NCBI GenBank assembly: GCA_903837785.1
Contig: CAILVY010000020.1
Span: 1-51,077, forward strand
Source: Candidatus Hydrogenedentota bacterium
GTDB taxonomy: Bacteria; Hydrogenedentota; Hydrogenedentia; Hydrogenedentales; CAILVY01
Length of the DNA stretch: 51,077 nt
Direction: 5' to 3'
In this document: positions 43,924 through 51,077 of the stretch, in pieces
Layout of the letters: each line of letters opens with the position of its first letter
Numbering within the stretch: the stretch's first letter is position 1
Made by a program: the position numbers and the translations under genes
Notes under the pieces: model-generated
Database searches by the model: none
Told to the model about the DNA's origin: nothing
What the model saw: the letters and a program-made list of their open reading frames with translations, nothing else

Positions 43924-45392
43924 ATCAATTGACCTCCCCGGCCCAGATGCGTCATGACCGCATCGGAGGAGACATAACCCGACATCACCGCGCCCAAAAC
44001 GCCGGTGGCCAACGTGCCCTGACCGGTCAAGAAAAGTCCCGGCGCCTTCGTACGCGGCAGGAGCGGCAAATCGCCCGCCCGATGCTGTACCCCGTAGAGC
44101 GCGCCGGCCATGCTGTGGCAATAGCGCCGGAACGTAAGCGGTGATGCCGCCTCGATTGCGCGGAAACCTTCGAATGCGCGGCCTCCCCGCGCGATCAACG
44201 CGGTGCACAAAGCATCCGCAGTGCGCCTCTTCCAGTCAACGTAGCCGATGCGTCTGTTTCCGGTGTACGCCCCTGCCCATGTCGCACACTCGCCGTAATC
44301 CATCGGGCAGATCACCGAAATGCCGCCCGGCCCGTCCTGCGCGCGAGACGTTATCACAAAGAGTGGCCGCGTATCCAACGCTCCGGCTGCATGGACCACG
44401 CCCGCCTCAAGATCGCGCATCAGAATCAGATTGCCTGGCGGCAGACTGCGGCCCTCGGGCAACAGGCCGAAAAGCACGAACGCGGACATCGTGTCCTGCA
44501 TCTCGCGGAGGCGGCGGCGATACACCGGCCGGAATACTCGCTCCGGTACCAGGTCCAGGATCAGGCGTGGGTCTCCCGAGAACAGACAAGTGTTTGCTTC
44601 AAAGTAGTCGCGCCCGCCGTTGCATTCCACTCCCTGGACCGCACCCTCCGCCGACAACGCGATGGCACTCACCTGGCAATGCGTGTAGATCGCCACGCCG
44701 GCCCGCTGCAGTGCGGCCTCAAAAGCCGCGGCCAGTGCGCTGCCGCCGCCCGCAATCTGGAAGGCTTGCCCGTAATATGAGCCGGCAACCATGGCATGAT
44801 AGAGGAGCGACGTGGTCTCGGGGGGCGTGCCGTAGAGCAATCCATGGGCGCAGAGCGTGGCAATCAGTCGGGGATCCGCGATATGCCGCCGCAGAAATCC
44901 AAGCAGGTCTTGCGCCCCGGTTTCATTGGCCAGGTCCAAGGGGCCCATTTCCCCGCGAAGCACCGCCCACGGGACCTGTTCCCAGTACGTGCGCACGGCG
45001 CGGAAATAGGCGTCCAGTCCCGGGCGCTCTGCCGGAAACGCGGCGCCGAGCATGGCCTCGTTCTCTGCCCAGTCCTGGCGGAATTGCAGGGAGAACTGCG
45101 GCCGGGCGCATTCGATGCGATCCCCCTGGTCCTTCTCTAGGGAAATGCAGGCCAGCCGCTCCCATACTCCGAGATTATCGAGCAGGCTGCCCAGCAGTTC
45201 ATCTCGGCCGAGCAGGCCGGTGTAGTGGAAGCCCGTGTCAAAGTAGGCACCGTCTCGATGAAAACCCCGGATCGTGGGCGCGATCTTGTCGGCGGCTTCA
45301 ACGATCGCCACGGACAGGCCCCTTGCCGCGAGCCGCAAGGCGGCGGTCATTCCCGACACCCCGGCGCCCACGACAAGCGCATCATACCGCAT
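43920..45392 (-). CDS. CrtI-like FAD-dependent desaturase/isomerase (phytoene-desaturase fold)
   Basis: 490 residues. The FAD-binding motif is VVGAGVSGMTAALRLAARG (7-25), followed by the acidic ribose-binding Glu in VAIVEAADK and an Arg-rich turn. The C-terminal FAD segment is GLFLTGQGTLATGVLGAVMSG, the arrangement of carotenoid desaturases and their relatives. No carotenoid genes (crtB, crtE) are nearby. CrtI-like enzymes appear in proposed ladderane gene sets, and here the gene overlaps KS genes at both ends (11 and 4 bases), so it likely oxidises or isomerises the acyl chain. Confidence 0.85.
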   Translation of the reverse strand: MRYDALVVGAGVSGMTAALRLAARGLSVAIVEAADKIAPTIRGFHRDGAYFDTGFHYTGLLGRDELLGSLLDNLGVWERLACISLEKDQGDRIECARPQFSLQFRQDWAENEAMLGAAFPAERPGLDAYFRAVRTYWEQVPWAVLRGEMGPLDLANETGAQDLLGFLRRHIADPRLIATLCAHGLLYGTPPETTSLLYHAMVAGSYYGQAFQIAGGGSALAAAFEAALQRAGVAIYTHCQVSAIALSAEGAVQGVECNGGRDYFEANTCLFSGDPRLILDLVPERVFRPVYRRRLREMQDTMSAFVLFGLLPEGRSLPPGNLILMRDLEAGVVHAAGALDTRPLFVITSRAQDGPGGISVICPMDYGECATWAGAYTGNRRIGYVDWKRRTADALCTALIARGGRAFEGFRAIEAASPLTFRRYCHSMAGALYGVQHRAGDLPLLPRTKAPGLFLTGQGTLATGVLGAVMSGYVSSDAVMTHLGRGGQLI

Positions 45393-46605
45393 AAGCGAGC
45401 ACCAGGCAGGCGTTCGTGCCGCCGAAACCGGCCGAATTGCACAGGACCTTTCGCGGGGGCTGCTCCCGGGTCGCCGTGAGTATGTTCAACTTCGCGCTGG
45501 CTTCGTCCGGGCCCGAGAAATGGGCATTGGCTGTTGTGAATCCGTGTTCGGCCATCAGCGTGCAATACACGGCCTGCGCCGCGCCCGCCATCCAGAGTTC
45601 GTGCCCGACCAGCGCCTTGAGCGAGGAAACGGGGGGTGTTCCCGCCCCGTCAAACACCTGCGCAATGGCCGCGGCCTCAATCTTGTCTCCCACCGGCGTG
45701 GAAGTGGCATGCGCGCAGACATAGTCGATATCCACGGGGGAGACGCACGCATCTTGCAGGGCCATGCGCATCGCGCGATACAGGCCATCCTGATCCGGAA
45801 CGGAGATCTTGTTGCCATCGGAAGAGAAACCATAGCCCAGCACTTCGCCCAGGATCTTCGCGCCGCGCCGTGCTGCAAGATCGTAGCGTTCGAGCAGCAG
45901 GGCCGCCGCGCCGCCACTGGGAACCAGCCCGTCCCGGTCGGCCGAAAACGGCCTCGACGCTGTCTCGGGCGAGTCCACACGCACGGAGAACGCCTCGATC
46001 GCGTCGAAACTGGAAATCGATTCCCAGTTCAGTTCCTGTGCGCCGCCGCAAATCATGCGTTCCTGGCGTCCAAGGCGGATAAGGTCCGCGGCCTGGCCCA
46101 CGGCATGTCCCCCGCTTGAACAAGCCGCGCTAATCGTCCACGAAGCCCCCTTTGTCTTGAGCAGAGTGGAGAGGTTCATCGTGACATTCGACGTCATGGC
46201 GCGAAAGACATAGCCGCTGTTGATGGCGCCCGTCGTCCGGTTTGCCCGCGTGAGTTCCACTTGTTCCACGCCCGCGATGCAGCTCGAATCGCAGCCGAAC
46301 ACGATACCCGTTTGATCATTCTCGAGATCCGCAGGATCGATTCCCGCCTGCTCGAGCGCCTGCATTGTGGCGGCATAGGCCTGAACCGCATGCTCCGTCA
46401 TCGTCTTGCGGTTCTTGCGATTCACGTGTGCCGAGGCGTCAAATCCGTCGATGCGCCCGGTGAGCGGGCTGCGAAAGCCCAGCTGAACGCGTTCGGGATC
46501 AATGACGATGCCCGACTGCCCCTTGTAGAGCCGCTGTGCAACGTCTTCCCGGCAAAGGCCCAGGCAGGAAACCGCGCCCACTCCTGTAACTGCCACGCGA
46601 TGCAT
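45382..46605 (-). CDS. Beta-ketoacyl-ACP synthase (FabF-like, complete; first KS in operon)
   Basis: 407 residues. Triad: Cys162 (ISAACSSGGHAVG), His299 (VCAHATSTPVGD) and His335 (KALVGHELWMAGAAQ). The unusual GHELWMAGA loop, the same as in some FabB-type enzymes, and VCAH in place of VNAH separate it from the other three KS proteins of the operon. The frame is open well upstream, but ATG 46605 lies five bases after the FabG stop and begins with the KS N terminus HRVAVTGVGAVS. Confidence 0.9.
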   Translation of the reverse strand: MHRVAVTGVGAVSCLGLCREDVAQRLYKGQSGIVIDPERVQLGFRSPLTGRIDGFDASAHVNRKNRKTMTEHAVQAYAATMQALEQAGIDPADLENDQTGIVFGCDSSCIAGVEQVELTRANRTTGAINSGYVFRAMTSNVTMNLSTLLKTKGASWTISAACSSGGHAVGQAADLIRLGRQERMICGGAQELNWESISSFDAIEAFSVRVDSPETASRPFSADRDGLVPSGGAAALLLERYDLAARRGAKILGEVLGYGFSSDGNKISVPDQDGLYRAMRMALQDACVSPVDIDYVCAHATSTPVGDKIEAAAIAQVFDGAGTPPVSSLKALVGHELWMAGAAQAVYCTLMAEHGFTTANAHFSGPDEASAKLNILTATREQPPRKVLCNSAGFGGTNACLVLAYAV

Positions 46606-46610
46606 ATTGA

Positions 46611-47339
46611 TTAAATGAATACCCCGCCGTTGACGCCGATCACCTGCCCCGTGATATATGTGGCCGCATCCGAACAAAGGAAGGCCACCACGCCAGCCAC
46701 CTCTTCGGGCGTGCCAAAACGCCCCAACGGGACATGCGCCAGCATCTGCTCCTTCGGAAGCGCTTCCGTCATTTCTGTTTCGATGAACCCGGGCGACACC
46801 GCGTTCACTAGAATGTTGCGCCGGGCGATTTCCTTGGCTAGCGCCCGCGTGGCGCCAATGACGCCCGCCTTGGCTGCGGAGTAATTGACCTGGCCAGCCA
46901 CGCCCGTCTGGCCGGAAGTCGAGACGATGTTGATGATCCGGCCCTTCCGCCTTCGCGCCATGCGGTCGAGCACGCAATGCGTCACATGAAAGAAACCGTC
47001 CAAATGCACGGAAAGCACGCTCTTCCATTCCTCTTCCGACATCCAGAACAGCAGTGCGTCGCGGGTGAAACCGGCGTTGTTCACCAGAACAAACGGCGCC
47101 TGCACTTCCAGGAGGGGAGCAAGGGCGGCTTTGACTGCCGCCGCATCGGCCACATCGAAAGGCACTTTCGTGCAAGTAACTCCCATAGCCTCAATACTTT
47201 GAGCCACCTGCTCCGCCGCCGCATGATCGCTTCGATAATTGAGCCAGATATCGTATCCGGCCGCCGCCAGCGACCGGGCGATGGCCGCCCCGATGCCCTT
47301 GCTGGCCCCTGTTACAAGCGCGATTTCTCTTGTTCCCAT
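46611..47339 (-). CDS. fabG: 3-oxoacyl-ACP reductase (FabG, short-chain dehydrogenase)
   Basis: 242 residues of classical SDR: TGASKGIG (10-17), NNAG (87-90), and the catalytic Ser140/Ser142, Tyr153 and Lys157 (YSAAK). It reduces beta-ketoacyl-ACP with NADPH. The C terminus ITGQVIGVNGGVFI is typical of FabG. As the first gene of the operon it starts at ATG 47339 with AGGG upstream, and the longer open frame before it is set aside. It supplies the reductive step for the whole KS/DH set. Confidence 0.9.
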   Translation of the reverse strand: MGTREIALVTGASKGIGAAIARSLAAAGYDIWLNYRSDHAAAEQVAQSIEAMGVTCTKVPFDVADAAAVKAALAPLLEVQAPFVLVNNAGFTRDALLFWMSEEEWKSVLSVHLDGFFHVTHCVLDRMARRRKGRIINIVSTSGQTGVAGQVNYSAAKAGVIGATRALAKEIARRNILVNAVSPGFIETEMTEALPKEQMLAHVPLGRFGTPEEVAGVVAFLCSDAATYITGQVIGVNGGVFI

Positions 47340-47679
47340 ACGCCCTGCAAATCCCCTCGGCCGGACCCTCTCCAATGCAGAAAACAGCCCGAAAACGACC
47401 CATTTTGACCCTGCCTGAACGCCACATTGTATGCTAACAGAACATGATCCGGCATGCAAACGAATATCGCGTGATTTCGCCTTCATCGACCCGCGAAGAC
47501 TCCCCCTCCGGCGAGGTTCCGAGTCTCATTGAAGTACAATCCTCCCCCGTCCCCGGGAGAACAGTTCCGTGCTGCCTTCTTGCCCCCGATGCGAATCTCG
47601 TTGAGTCGAACGGTGCTTTTGAGGGAGTATCCGGAAGCCGGGTCCTGCAGAAAGGACGTGGAGCGTTGGCAGGAAACGT
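47340..47679. other. 340-bp region containing the 5' end of the lipid operon
   Basis: Lies between the FabG start and the DUF4410-like stop, both on the minus strand. No credible gene. It must contain the operon promoter; a 79-residue + strand frame from 47444 has no protein character. I looked for a cobalamin riboswitch here because of the B12 enzymes and saw no B12-box. Confidence 0.5.
47431..47459 (-). promoter_or_regulatory. Candidate promoter of the 24-gene lipid operon
   Basis: On the minus strand TTGCAT (47459-47454), exactly 17 bases, then TAGCAT (47436-47431), about 92 bases before the FabG ATG. The TAnnnT form agrees with several other candidates in this window. Confidence 0.45.
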
Positions 47680-48072
47680 CTAGAGGCATGCGCCAAATTC
47701 GGCCACGGATTGGCGAATTGGGGAGCGGATCACGTGGGCCATGTCTGCGCCAAACACGCCGCCCCCCAAATGTGCCTTCGAATTCGTGGCGTAGCGGACA
47801 CCGCCGCAGTCGCGCATCTCAATGGCGACAGCGACACTGCCGGAACCGGCGCCAAATCCCACGAAGTAGCGTGCCGCCCGGCTGCCATAGACAATGTCGA
47901 CGCGGCAGGAGATGTTCGCAGTGGCATCGGGTTTGTCCGAGATTCTCTTGTTTGCCGGGAGAATCTGTAGCTCCCCGCGCGCCATGTCTTCCCACTGCTT
48001 ATTGAGGGACAGCGCGTTTTCATTCTTCTCACGAGACACCACCTCCCCCGGAAGAAGGGTTGCTTCCTGCAC
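47680..48072 (-). CDS. DUF4410-like protein, probably 5'-truncated
   Basis: The 130-residue product ends in a glycine-rich segment typical of DUF4410: YFVGFGAGSGSVAVAIEM followed by HLGGGVFGADMAHVI. Complete members are longer, with a signal peptide or lipobox; this frame has none. The frame stays open upstream to a stop at 48177, overlapping the end of the lipoprotein gene, but contains no ATG, GTG or TTG before GTG 48072, and no Shine-Dalgarno is present. It may be a remnant or use a non-standard start. Confidence 0.45.
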   Translation of the reverse strand: MQEATLLPGEVVSREKNENALSLNKQWEDMARGELQILPANKRISDKPDATANISCRVDIVYGSRAARYFVGFGAGSGSVAVAIEMRDCGGVRYATNSKAHLGGGVFGADMAHVIRSPIRQSVAEFGACL

Positions 48073-48098
48073 TTGGATGGCGGCCGCTGTTGTGCCGG

Positions 48099-48845
48099 CT
48101 ACAGCGTGTCTGAACTGATTTTGTCCTCCGAATGCGTGAGCGCAATCGAAGAGTGAAGGAAAGCACCGGTCTCTTCATCCATGTAATCTGCCAACTGCCG
48201 CGCCAAGGGACGCATGGCCCAACTCATACACACTTTGCTGTAGTAAAGGCTCTTCGGGAAGGTCTTCTTCTTGCGCCAACGGCACTTCTTCTCACACAGC
48301 AGCTCGCCGCTTCGGTCATATGCCGCAAGCCGCCAGTTGACGTTTGCCTTCGCATAGCGTGGATGAAACGGGGCCGGCAAGAAAGGCTCCAGCACCGGAA
48401 TGATGATGAACTGAGGCCCAATCATGCCGAGGTGAATCCCCGACCTGAATGACGTGAGGCCTGGACTCATCACGATGTAATAGTCAAACGGTTCGCCGCC
48501 GGCATCCACACGGAACTTGTTCTCCATGCGCGCCTGTTCCCAGGAGTTGAACAGTGTCACTGACTTGCACTCGCCCTCCTGTGTGCAGGCCGTCTTTGTC
48601 AGTGCCGCCACACTTTCCGGGTAGTCCCTCAGGCGGTACCCGCTCGCCCGATAGGAAGCCCTATCCACCACAAGGGCCACCTTGCACTGTTTCGCGCTTT
48701 CAACGGCGGTCGCAATTTGGCCGGGGCCACCGGGCTTGGACGCATGGGCTGCGCGTGGAAGATAGACGGTTGGTGCGCAGGCGGCAAAGAGCGTAATCAA
48801 CGCGAGGAGTAGCGCTATCCGTGTGGACGCTAGAATGAACTGCAT
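48099..48845 (-). CDS. Lipoprotein of unknown function
   Basis: 248 residues with a lipobox at Cys23 (LFAACAP). The mature part contains a central hydrophobic stretch (GMIGPQFIIIPVLEPFLP) that could insert in a membrane, and a basic cysteine-rich segment (LLCEKKCRWRKKK). I do not recognise a family. AAAGGGG precedes the ATG. It is co-directional with the BamE-like gene upstream (129 bases) and with the DUF4410-like frame downstream; the three form a small envelope island. Confidence 0.7.
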   Translation of the reverse strand: MQFILASTRIALLLALITLFAACAPTVYLPRAAHASKPGGPGQIATAVESAKQCKVALVVDRASYRASGYRLRDYPESVAALTKTACTQEGECKSVTLFNSWEQARMENKFRVDAGGEPFDYYIVMSPGLTSFRSGIHLGMIGPQFIIIPVLEPFLPAPFHPRYAKANVNWRLAAYDRSGELLCEKKCRWRKKKTFPKSLYYSKVCMSWAMRPLARQLADYMDEETGAFLHSSIALTHSEDKISSDTL

Positions 48846-48974
48846 TCCATACCCCTTTCTCTTGGCAATAGCGCAGCTTCACTGTCTCGACACCGGACCC
48901 TGAATGCGATCAACGGACTGTGGAAAAGCGGGAACTTCGGTCCCAGCTTCCGTGTGGCTGACTCGCATGGTCTG

Positions 48975-49547
48975 CTAGAGTTCGTTCGCCACATCGGCAG
49001 GTGGTTTGCGAGTACGCCCGGCGTCATTAAAGTAGACGACCTTTTTGCGAAAGCGGTCGAGCCAGTATGTCCACCTGTTCGATTCTGTGTTGGCCGTTGC
49101 ATGCTCCGGCGGATAGCCATACGCGACAATAACCGCCGCTTTGCTCATGCCCACGACCAGTTTACCGTCCTTGATGGCTTGCGTCTCTTCCTTGGACATG
49201 CCTTTGGTCAATTCCGAAAGGCTCTTCGAAGTGAACATCTTTTGCGTGTAATCCGTCAGGCTGAAACCAGGGTGATACTTCTCCTCGAATTCGACCTTGA
49301 ACATCTGTCCGTCTTTTACCGTGGTGAAGACAATCATCGGTCGGCGATCTTGGGAGACCCCCACGTCGCTGACTTCGGTTCCCGCCGGGATCATTGTCCC
49401 CTTCTTATAATTGATGGCATAAAGGTGGTCCGGCTTTTCGTACCACATGTTGTACGCCGTGTACATTCTCTGCGCCCATGCCGAAGGCGCACACAACGAT
49501 GCAAACAGAACTATCACGGCCAAACTGCGCGCGCAATGGAATCGCAT
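48975..49547 (-). CDS. Exported protein with BamE/SmpA-like C-terminal segment
   Basis: 190 residues. A signal peptide ends at AWAQ (about residue 25). Near residues 132-162 the segment VVGMSKAAVIVAYGYP resembles the G-M-x-x-x-x-V-x-x-x-x-G-x-P motif of BamE/SmpA/OmlA small envelope proteins, followed by NRWTYWLDRF. No lipobox, unlike BamE. GGGAGA precedes ATG 49547, and the frame could extend ten codons upstream. A near-consensus promoter lies about 55 bases before it. Function unknown. Confidence 0.65.
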   Translation of the reverse strand: MRFHCARSLAVIVLFASLCAPSAWAQRMYTAYNMWYEKPDHLYAINYKKGTMIPAGTEVSDVGVSQDRRPMIVFTTVKDGQMFKVEFEEKYHPGFSLTDYTQKMFTSKSLSELTKGMSKEETQAIKDGKLVVGMSKAAVIVAYGYPPEHATANTESNRWTYWLDRFRKKVVYFNDAGRTRKPPADVANEL

Positions 49548-49600
49548 GGCAGAATCTCCCTCCAAGTCTTCGCACACGGTTTTCCAAAACAGTAGTGACT

Positions 49601-49629
49601 ATCCTATTGCTCCACATACGGCTTGTCAA
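49601..49629 (-). promoter_or_regulatory. Promoter of the BamE-like gene
   Basis: On the minus strand a perfect TTGACA (49629-49624), exactly 17 bases, and TAGGAT (49606-49601), 53 bases before the start at 49547. Confidence 0.6.
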
Positions 49630-49743
49630 GGAATACCCCACGAAAGTGCGCATTCGGCACGCGGGGAGGTGGCCGGAAACATGCAATCGGCCTCGAAAGC
49701 CCGTATCCTGTGCCGGCGTCCGTTCCGGGCGCGGGAGACGGCG

Positions 49744-50946
49744 ATGTTTCTTCTGTTCCTGACAGGCACACTGCTGGCCGTGCAGCCGGACTGGACCTGC
49801 GAGTTCGGCCAGTGCGCGGTGAAGGTTTTCGCCATCCAGCGCGAGTCGCCCGTCGAGGGCAGCCCGTACGACTGGGGTGCATGCGTCATGAAAGACGGGG
49901 ACGTTTACAGGATGTGGTGGACGCGGCAAAGCCCCCGCTCCACAGAGACCCGCCGTTATGACGGAACGGACCAGGAGGGGAAGCCGTTCTCATTCGACTA
50001 TACGCTCGAAGGCGATCGTATCTTCTACGCGGAGAGCCGGGACGGGTACGCATGGCACTTGAACGGAACGGGCCACGAAGTCGCGCCGGATGTGTACACG
50101 GCGGAGTCGCCGCACCCGATCGAAGTGCTCAAAGCCTCGGATACCCGTTGGGAGAAGAAACAGATCGGGGACCCGAGCGTGGTCAAGGTGGATGGAACGT
50201 ATTACATGTTTTACGAGGGGGCCGGCGAGTTCAAGACGCGTCCCGGCGAGACGCCCATCGAGTACAACAACGCCGTCTTTATGGCAACCTCGACAGACGC
50301 GAGGCACTGGAACAAATGGCCGGACAATGACGACCCGCAGCCGGTTGTGGCGCCGCCGGCCGCGAATCTCCGGCCCGAAAACCGCCGTTACGGCTGCGGA
50401 CAGCCTTCGGTTTTGTTCCGCGAGGGAAACTTCGTTCTCTACTATGTCGATGCGACCGGCTGGCCCGATGTGATGGTTCGGCTCGAATCGCCAGACCCAA
50501 CATTCCGGAAAGAGGTGAAGAGAATTCGCGGTCTTAAGGACGACTTGGGGGCCATCCCGCCCGTGCCGGAGAGCATTGTCTCGAAATTCGCCATGACGGA
50601 TTTTGGCGTGCTCGGCGCGTCACTCTATCTGGTCCGGCCGGTCCTCGGCACGGACCGCGTGACAATCCTGCGTTCGGAAACGGGACTCTTCCCGTGCGAT
50701 GACCGAAGCAATGATCCGCTTCAGGCGCCCCGCCAGATTGCCTTGCACGACCCGCGCGGTGTCGAATTCCGTGCACGGCTCTACCCGCGCTTCCTGCGCG
50801 GGCCGCACGGCGAGATCCTCGGGGACGAGACGCACATGACCCTGTATTACGCGAGCGGCCGGCAAGGACCCGGCTGGACCGCCTACACGTGGGACATCCA
50901 CCGGGCCGATCTGGAGTTCGCCCGGCCGCTGTCGCTCGTCGAATGA
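49744..50946 (+). CDS. Exported five-bladed beta-propeller protein (GH43/GH32-like)
   Basis: 400 residues with a short hydrophobic N terminus (MFLLFLTGTLLAV) likely to be a signal peptide. Repeated strand-loop units of glycoside hydrolase clans with five-bladed propellers are visible: IGDPSVVKVDGTYYMFYEG, CGQPSVLFREGNFVLYYVD and DETHMTLYYASG. Catalytic acids cannot be assigned reliably, so activity on arabinan, fructan or another glycan is open. ATG 49744 has GGGAGA upstream; the frame extends 99 codons back without features. The next secreted protein starts 45 bases downstream. Confidence 0.72.
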   Translation: MFLLFLTGTLLAVQPDWTCEFGQCAVKVFAIQRESPVEGSPYDWGACVMKDGDVYRMWWTRQSPRSTETRRYDGTDQEGKPFSFDYTLEGDRIFYAESRDGYAWHLNGTGHEVAPDVYTAESPHPIEVLKASDTRWEKKQIGDPSVVKVDGTYYMFYEGAGEFKTRPGETPIEYNNAVFMATSTDARHWNKWPDNDDPQPVVAPPAANLRPENRRYGCGQPSVLFREGNFVLYYVDATGWPDVMVRLESPDPTFRKEVKRIRGLKDDLGAIPPVPESIVSKFAMTDFGVLGASLYLVRPVLGTDRVTILRSETGLFPCDDRSNDPLQAPRQIALHDPRGVEFRARLYPRFLRGPHGEILGDETHMTLYYASGRQGPGWTAYTWDIHRADLEFARPLSLVE

Positions 50947-50991
50947 TCTGGATCCATGCCTCAAGATTGACCGCAAAGGAGGATTGCCGCG

Positions 50992-51077
50992 ATGCGATTG
51001 CGTATGCGCCGCCACTCGGCGGCACGATCAAGGATTGTCCTTGGCCTGGTTGCGGCCTCCGTGTTCGCCGGCGCCGC
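50992..51077 (+). CDS. N-terminal signal peptide of a further exported protein (cut by window)
   Basis: ATG at 50992 follows a strong AAAGGAGG (50975-50982) and opens a frame that runs off the window. The 28 encoded residues have a basic start (MRLRMRRHSAARSR) and a hydrophobic core (IVLGLVAASVFAGA) typical of a signal peptide. It is probably in the same transcript as the propeller protein. Confidence 0.7.
   Translation, partial: MRLRMRRHSAARSRIVLGLVAASVFAGA

Larger units (their letters stand above)
23128..47339 (-). other. 24-gene aryl-polyene/ladderane-like lipid biosynthesis operon
   Basis: All 24 genes run leftwards. Eleven junctions are 4-base ATGA/GTGA or 1-base TGATG overlaps of the main type, several others overlap by 8-22 bases, and the largest gap is 21 bases. 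Order of transcription: FabG, KS, CrtI-like, KS, ACP, PlsC-like, CoA ligase, ammonia-lyase, dehydratase, MMPL, dehydratase, thioesterase, KS, Cys-less KS, three B12 radical SAM, GT2-DUF2062, LpxL-like acyltransferase, ACP, KS, Cys-less KS, LolA-like, DUF3261. The set combines aryl-polyene/flexirubin genes with radical SAM and CrtI-like genes. The product is unknown. Confidence 0.8.

Noticed and set aside
43920..45392. Carotenoid phytoene desaturase.
   Set aside because: No phytoene synthase, GGPP synthase or cyclase in the window; the gene is coupled to ketosynthase genes.
23128..47339. Ordinary housekeeping fatty-acid synthesis cluster.
   Set aside because: It lacks fabH, fabD and an enoyl reductase, has four KS plus two Cys-less KS and contains lyase, ligase, exporter and radical SAM genes.
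47340..47679. Cobalamin riboswitch before the B12 radical SAM operon.
   Set aside because: No B12-box or recognisable pairing pattern was found in the leader.
47444..47683. Small + strand gene of 79 codons in the operon leader.
   Set aside because: No ribosome-binding site, no family character, and it overlaps the likely operon promoter.
1..51077. CRISPR arrays, insertion sequences, tRNA or rRNA genes, phage attachment sites.
   Set aside because: No regularly spaced direct repeats, transposase-like proteins, or recognisable tRNA/rRNA sequences were seen by eye; a tRNA search program was not available.

Overview
The window reads as a piece of a high-GC, Gram-negative environmental bacterium. 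Evidence for an outer membrane: six predicted lipoproteins with lipoboxes, a LolA-like carrier, an MMPL/RND exporter and a Tat-type sulfatase. The mix of secreted sulfatase, sialidase-like, DUF1080 and GH43-like proteins with long lipid/polyketide genes suggests the planctomycete/PVC/Hydrogenedentota sphere. That placement is inference; there is no rRNA or marker phylogeny here.

Layout. Positions 1-3955 (+) hold the tail of an Ala/Pro-rich protein, a terminator, then murA, hisD and hisC. Positions 3959-23118 are a mosaic of short transcription units on both strands: a YhfC-like membrane protein, a secreted sialidase-like propeller, two duplicated CheW proteins each with an inserted zinc-binding CZB domain, a sugar isomerase with a sugar-nucleotide epimerase and an EEP phosphatase/nuclease, a GT2-methyltransferase fusion, an SPFH pair whose second member is a lipoprotein, a DinB-like protein, a DUF1080 lipoprotein, a lone cNMP-binding domain, and a metallophosphoesterase, a sulfatase and an FAD oxidoreductase that all carry export signals. 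Positions 47680-51077 hold small cell-envelope proteins, a beta-propeller glycosidase-like protein and the start of another secreted protein.

The centrepiece is 23128-47339 (-): 24 genes in one direction with overlaps or gaps of at most 21 bp, read from a candidate promoter near 47431-47459. It contains four catalytically complete ketosynthases, two ketosynthase-like proteins without the active-site Cys, two acyl carrier proteins, a FabG ketoreductase, two hotdog dehydratases and a hotdog thioesterase. It also has an aromatic ammonia-lyase, a phenylacetate-CoA-ligase-like enzyme, two acyltransferases of different families, a GT2-DUF2062 glycosyltransferase, an MMPL exporter, a LolA-like protein and a DUF3261 lipoprotein. 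This is the aryl-polyene/flexirubin toolkit. Embedded in it are three consecutive B12-type radical SAM enzymes and a CrtI-like FAD desaturase, a combination I associate with proposed ladderane-lipid gene sets of anammox bacteria, not with aryl-polyene clusters.

Working model (inference): an aromatic acid made by the lyase is activated by the ligase and extended on the ACPs by the KS/KR/DH set. The chain is then desaturated, methylated or cyclised by the CrtI-like and radical SAM enzymes, transferred to a glycerol or sugar acceptor, and placed in the outer membrane by the MMPL/LolA/DUF3261 module.
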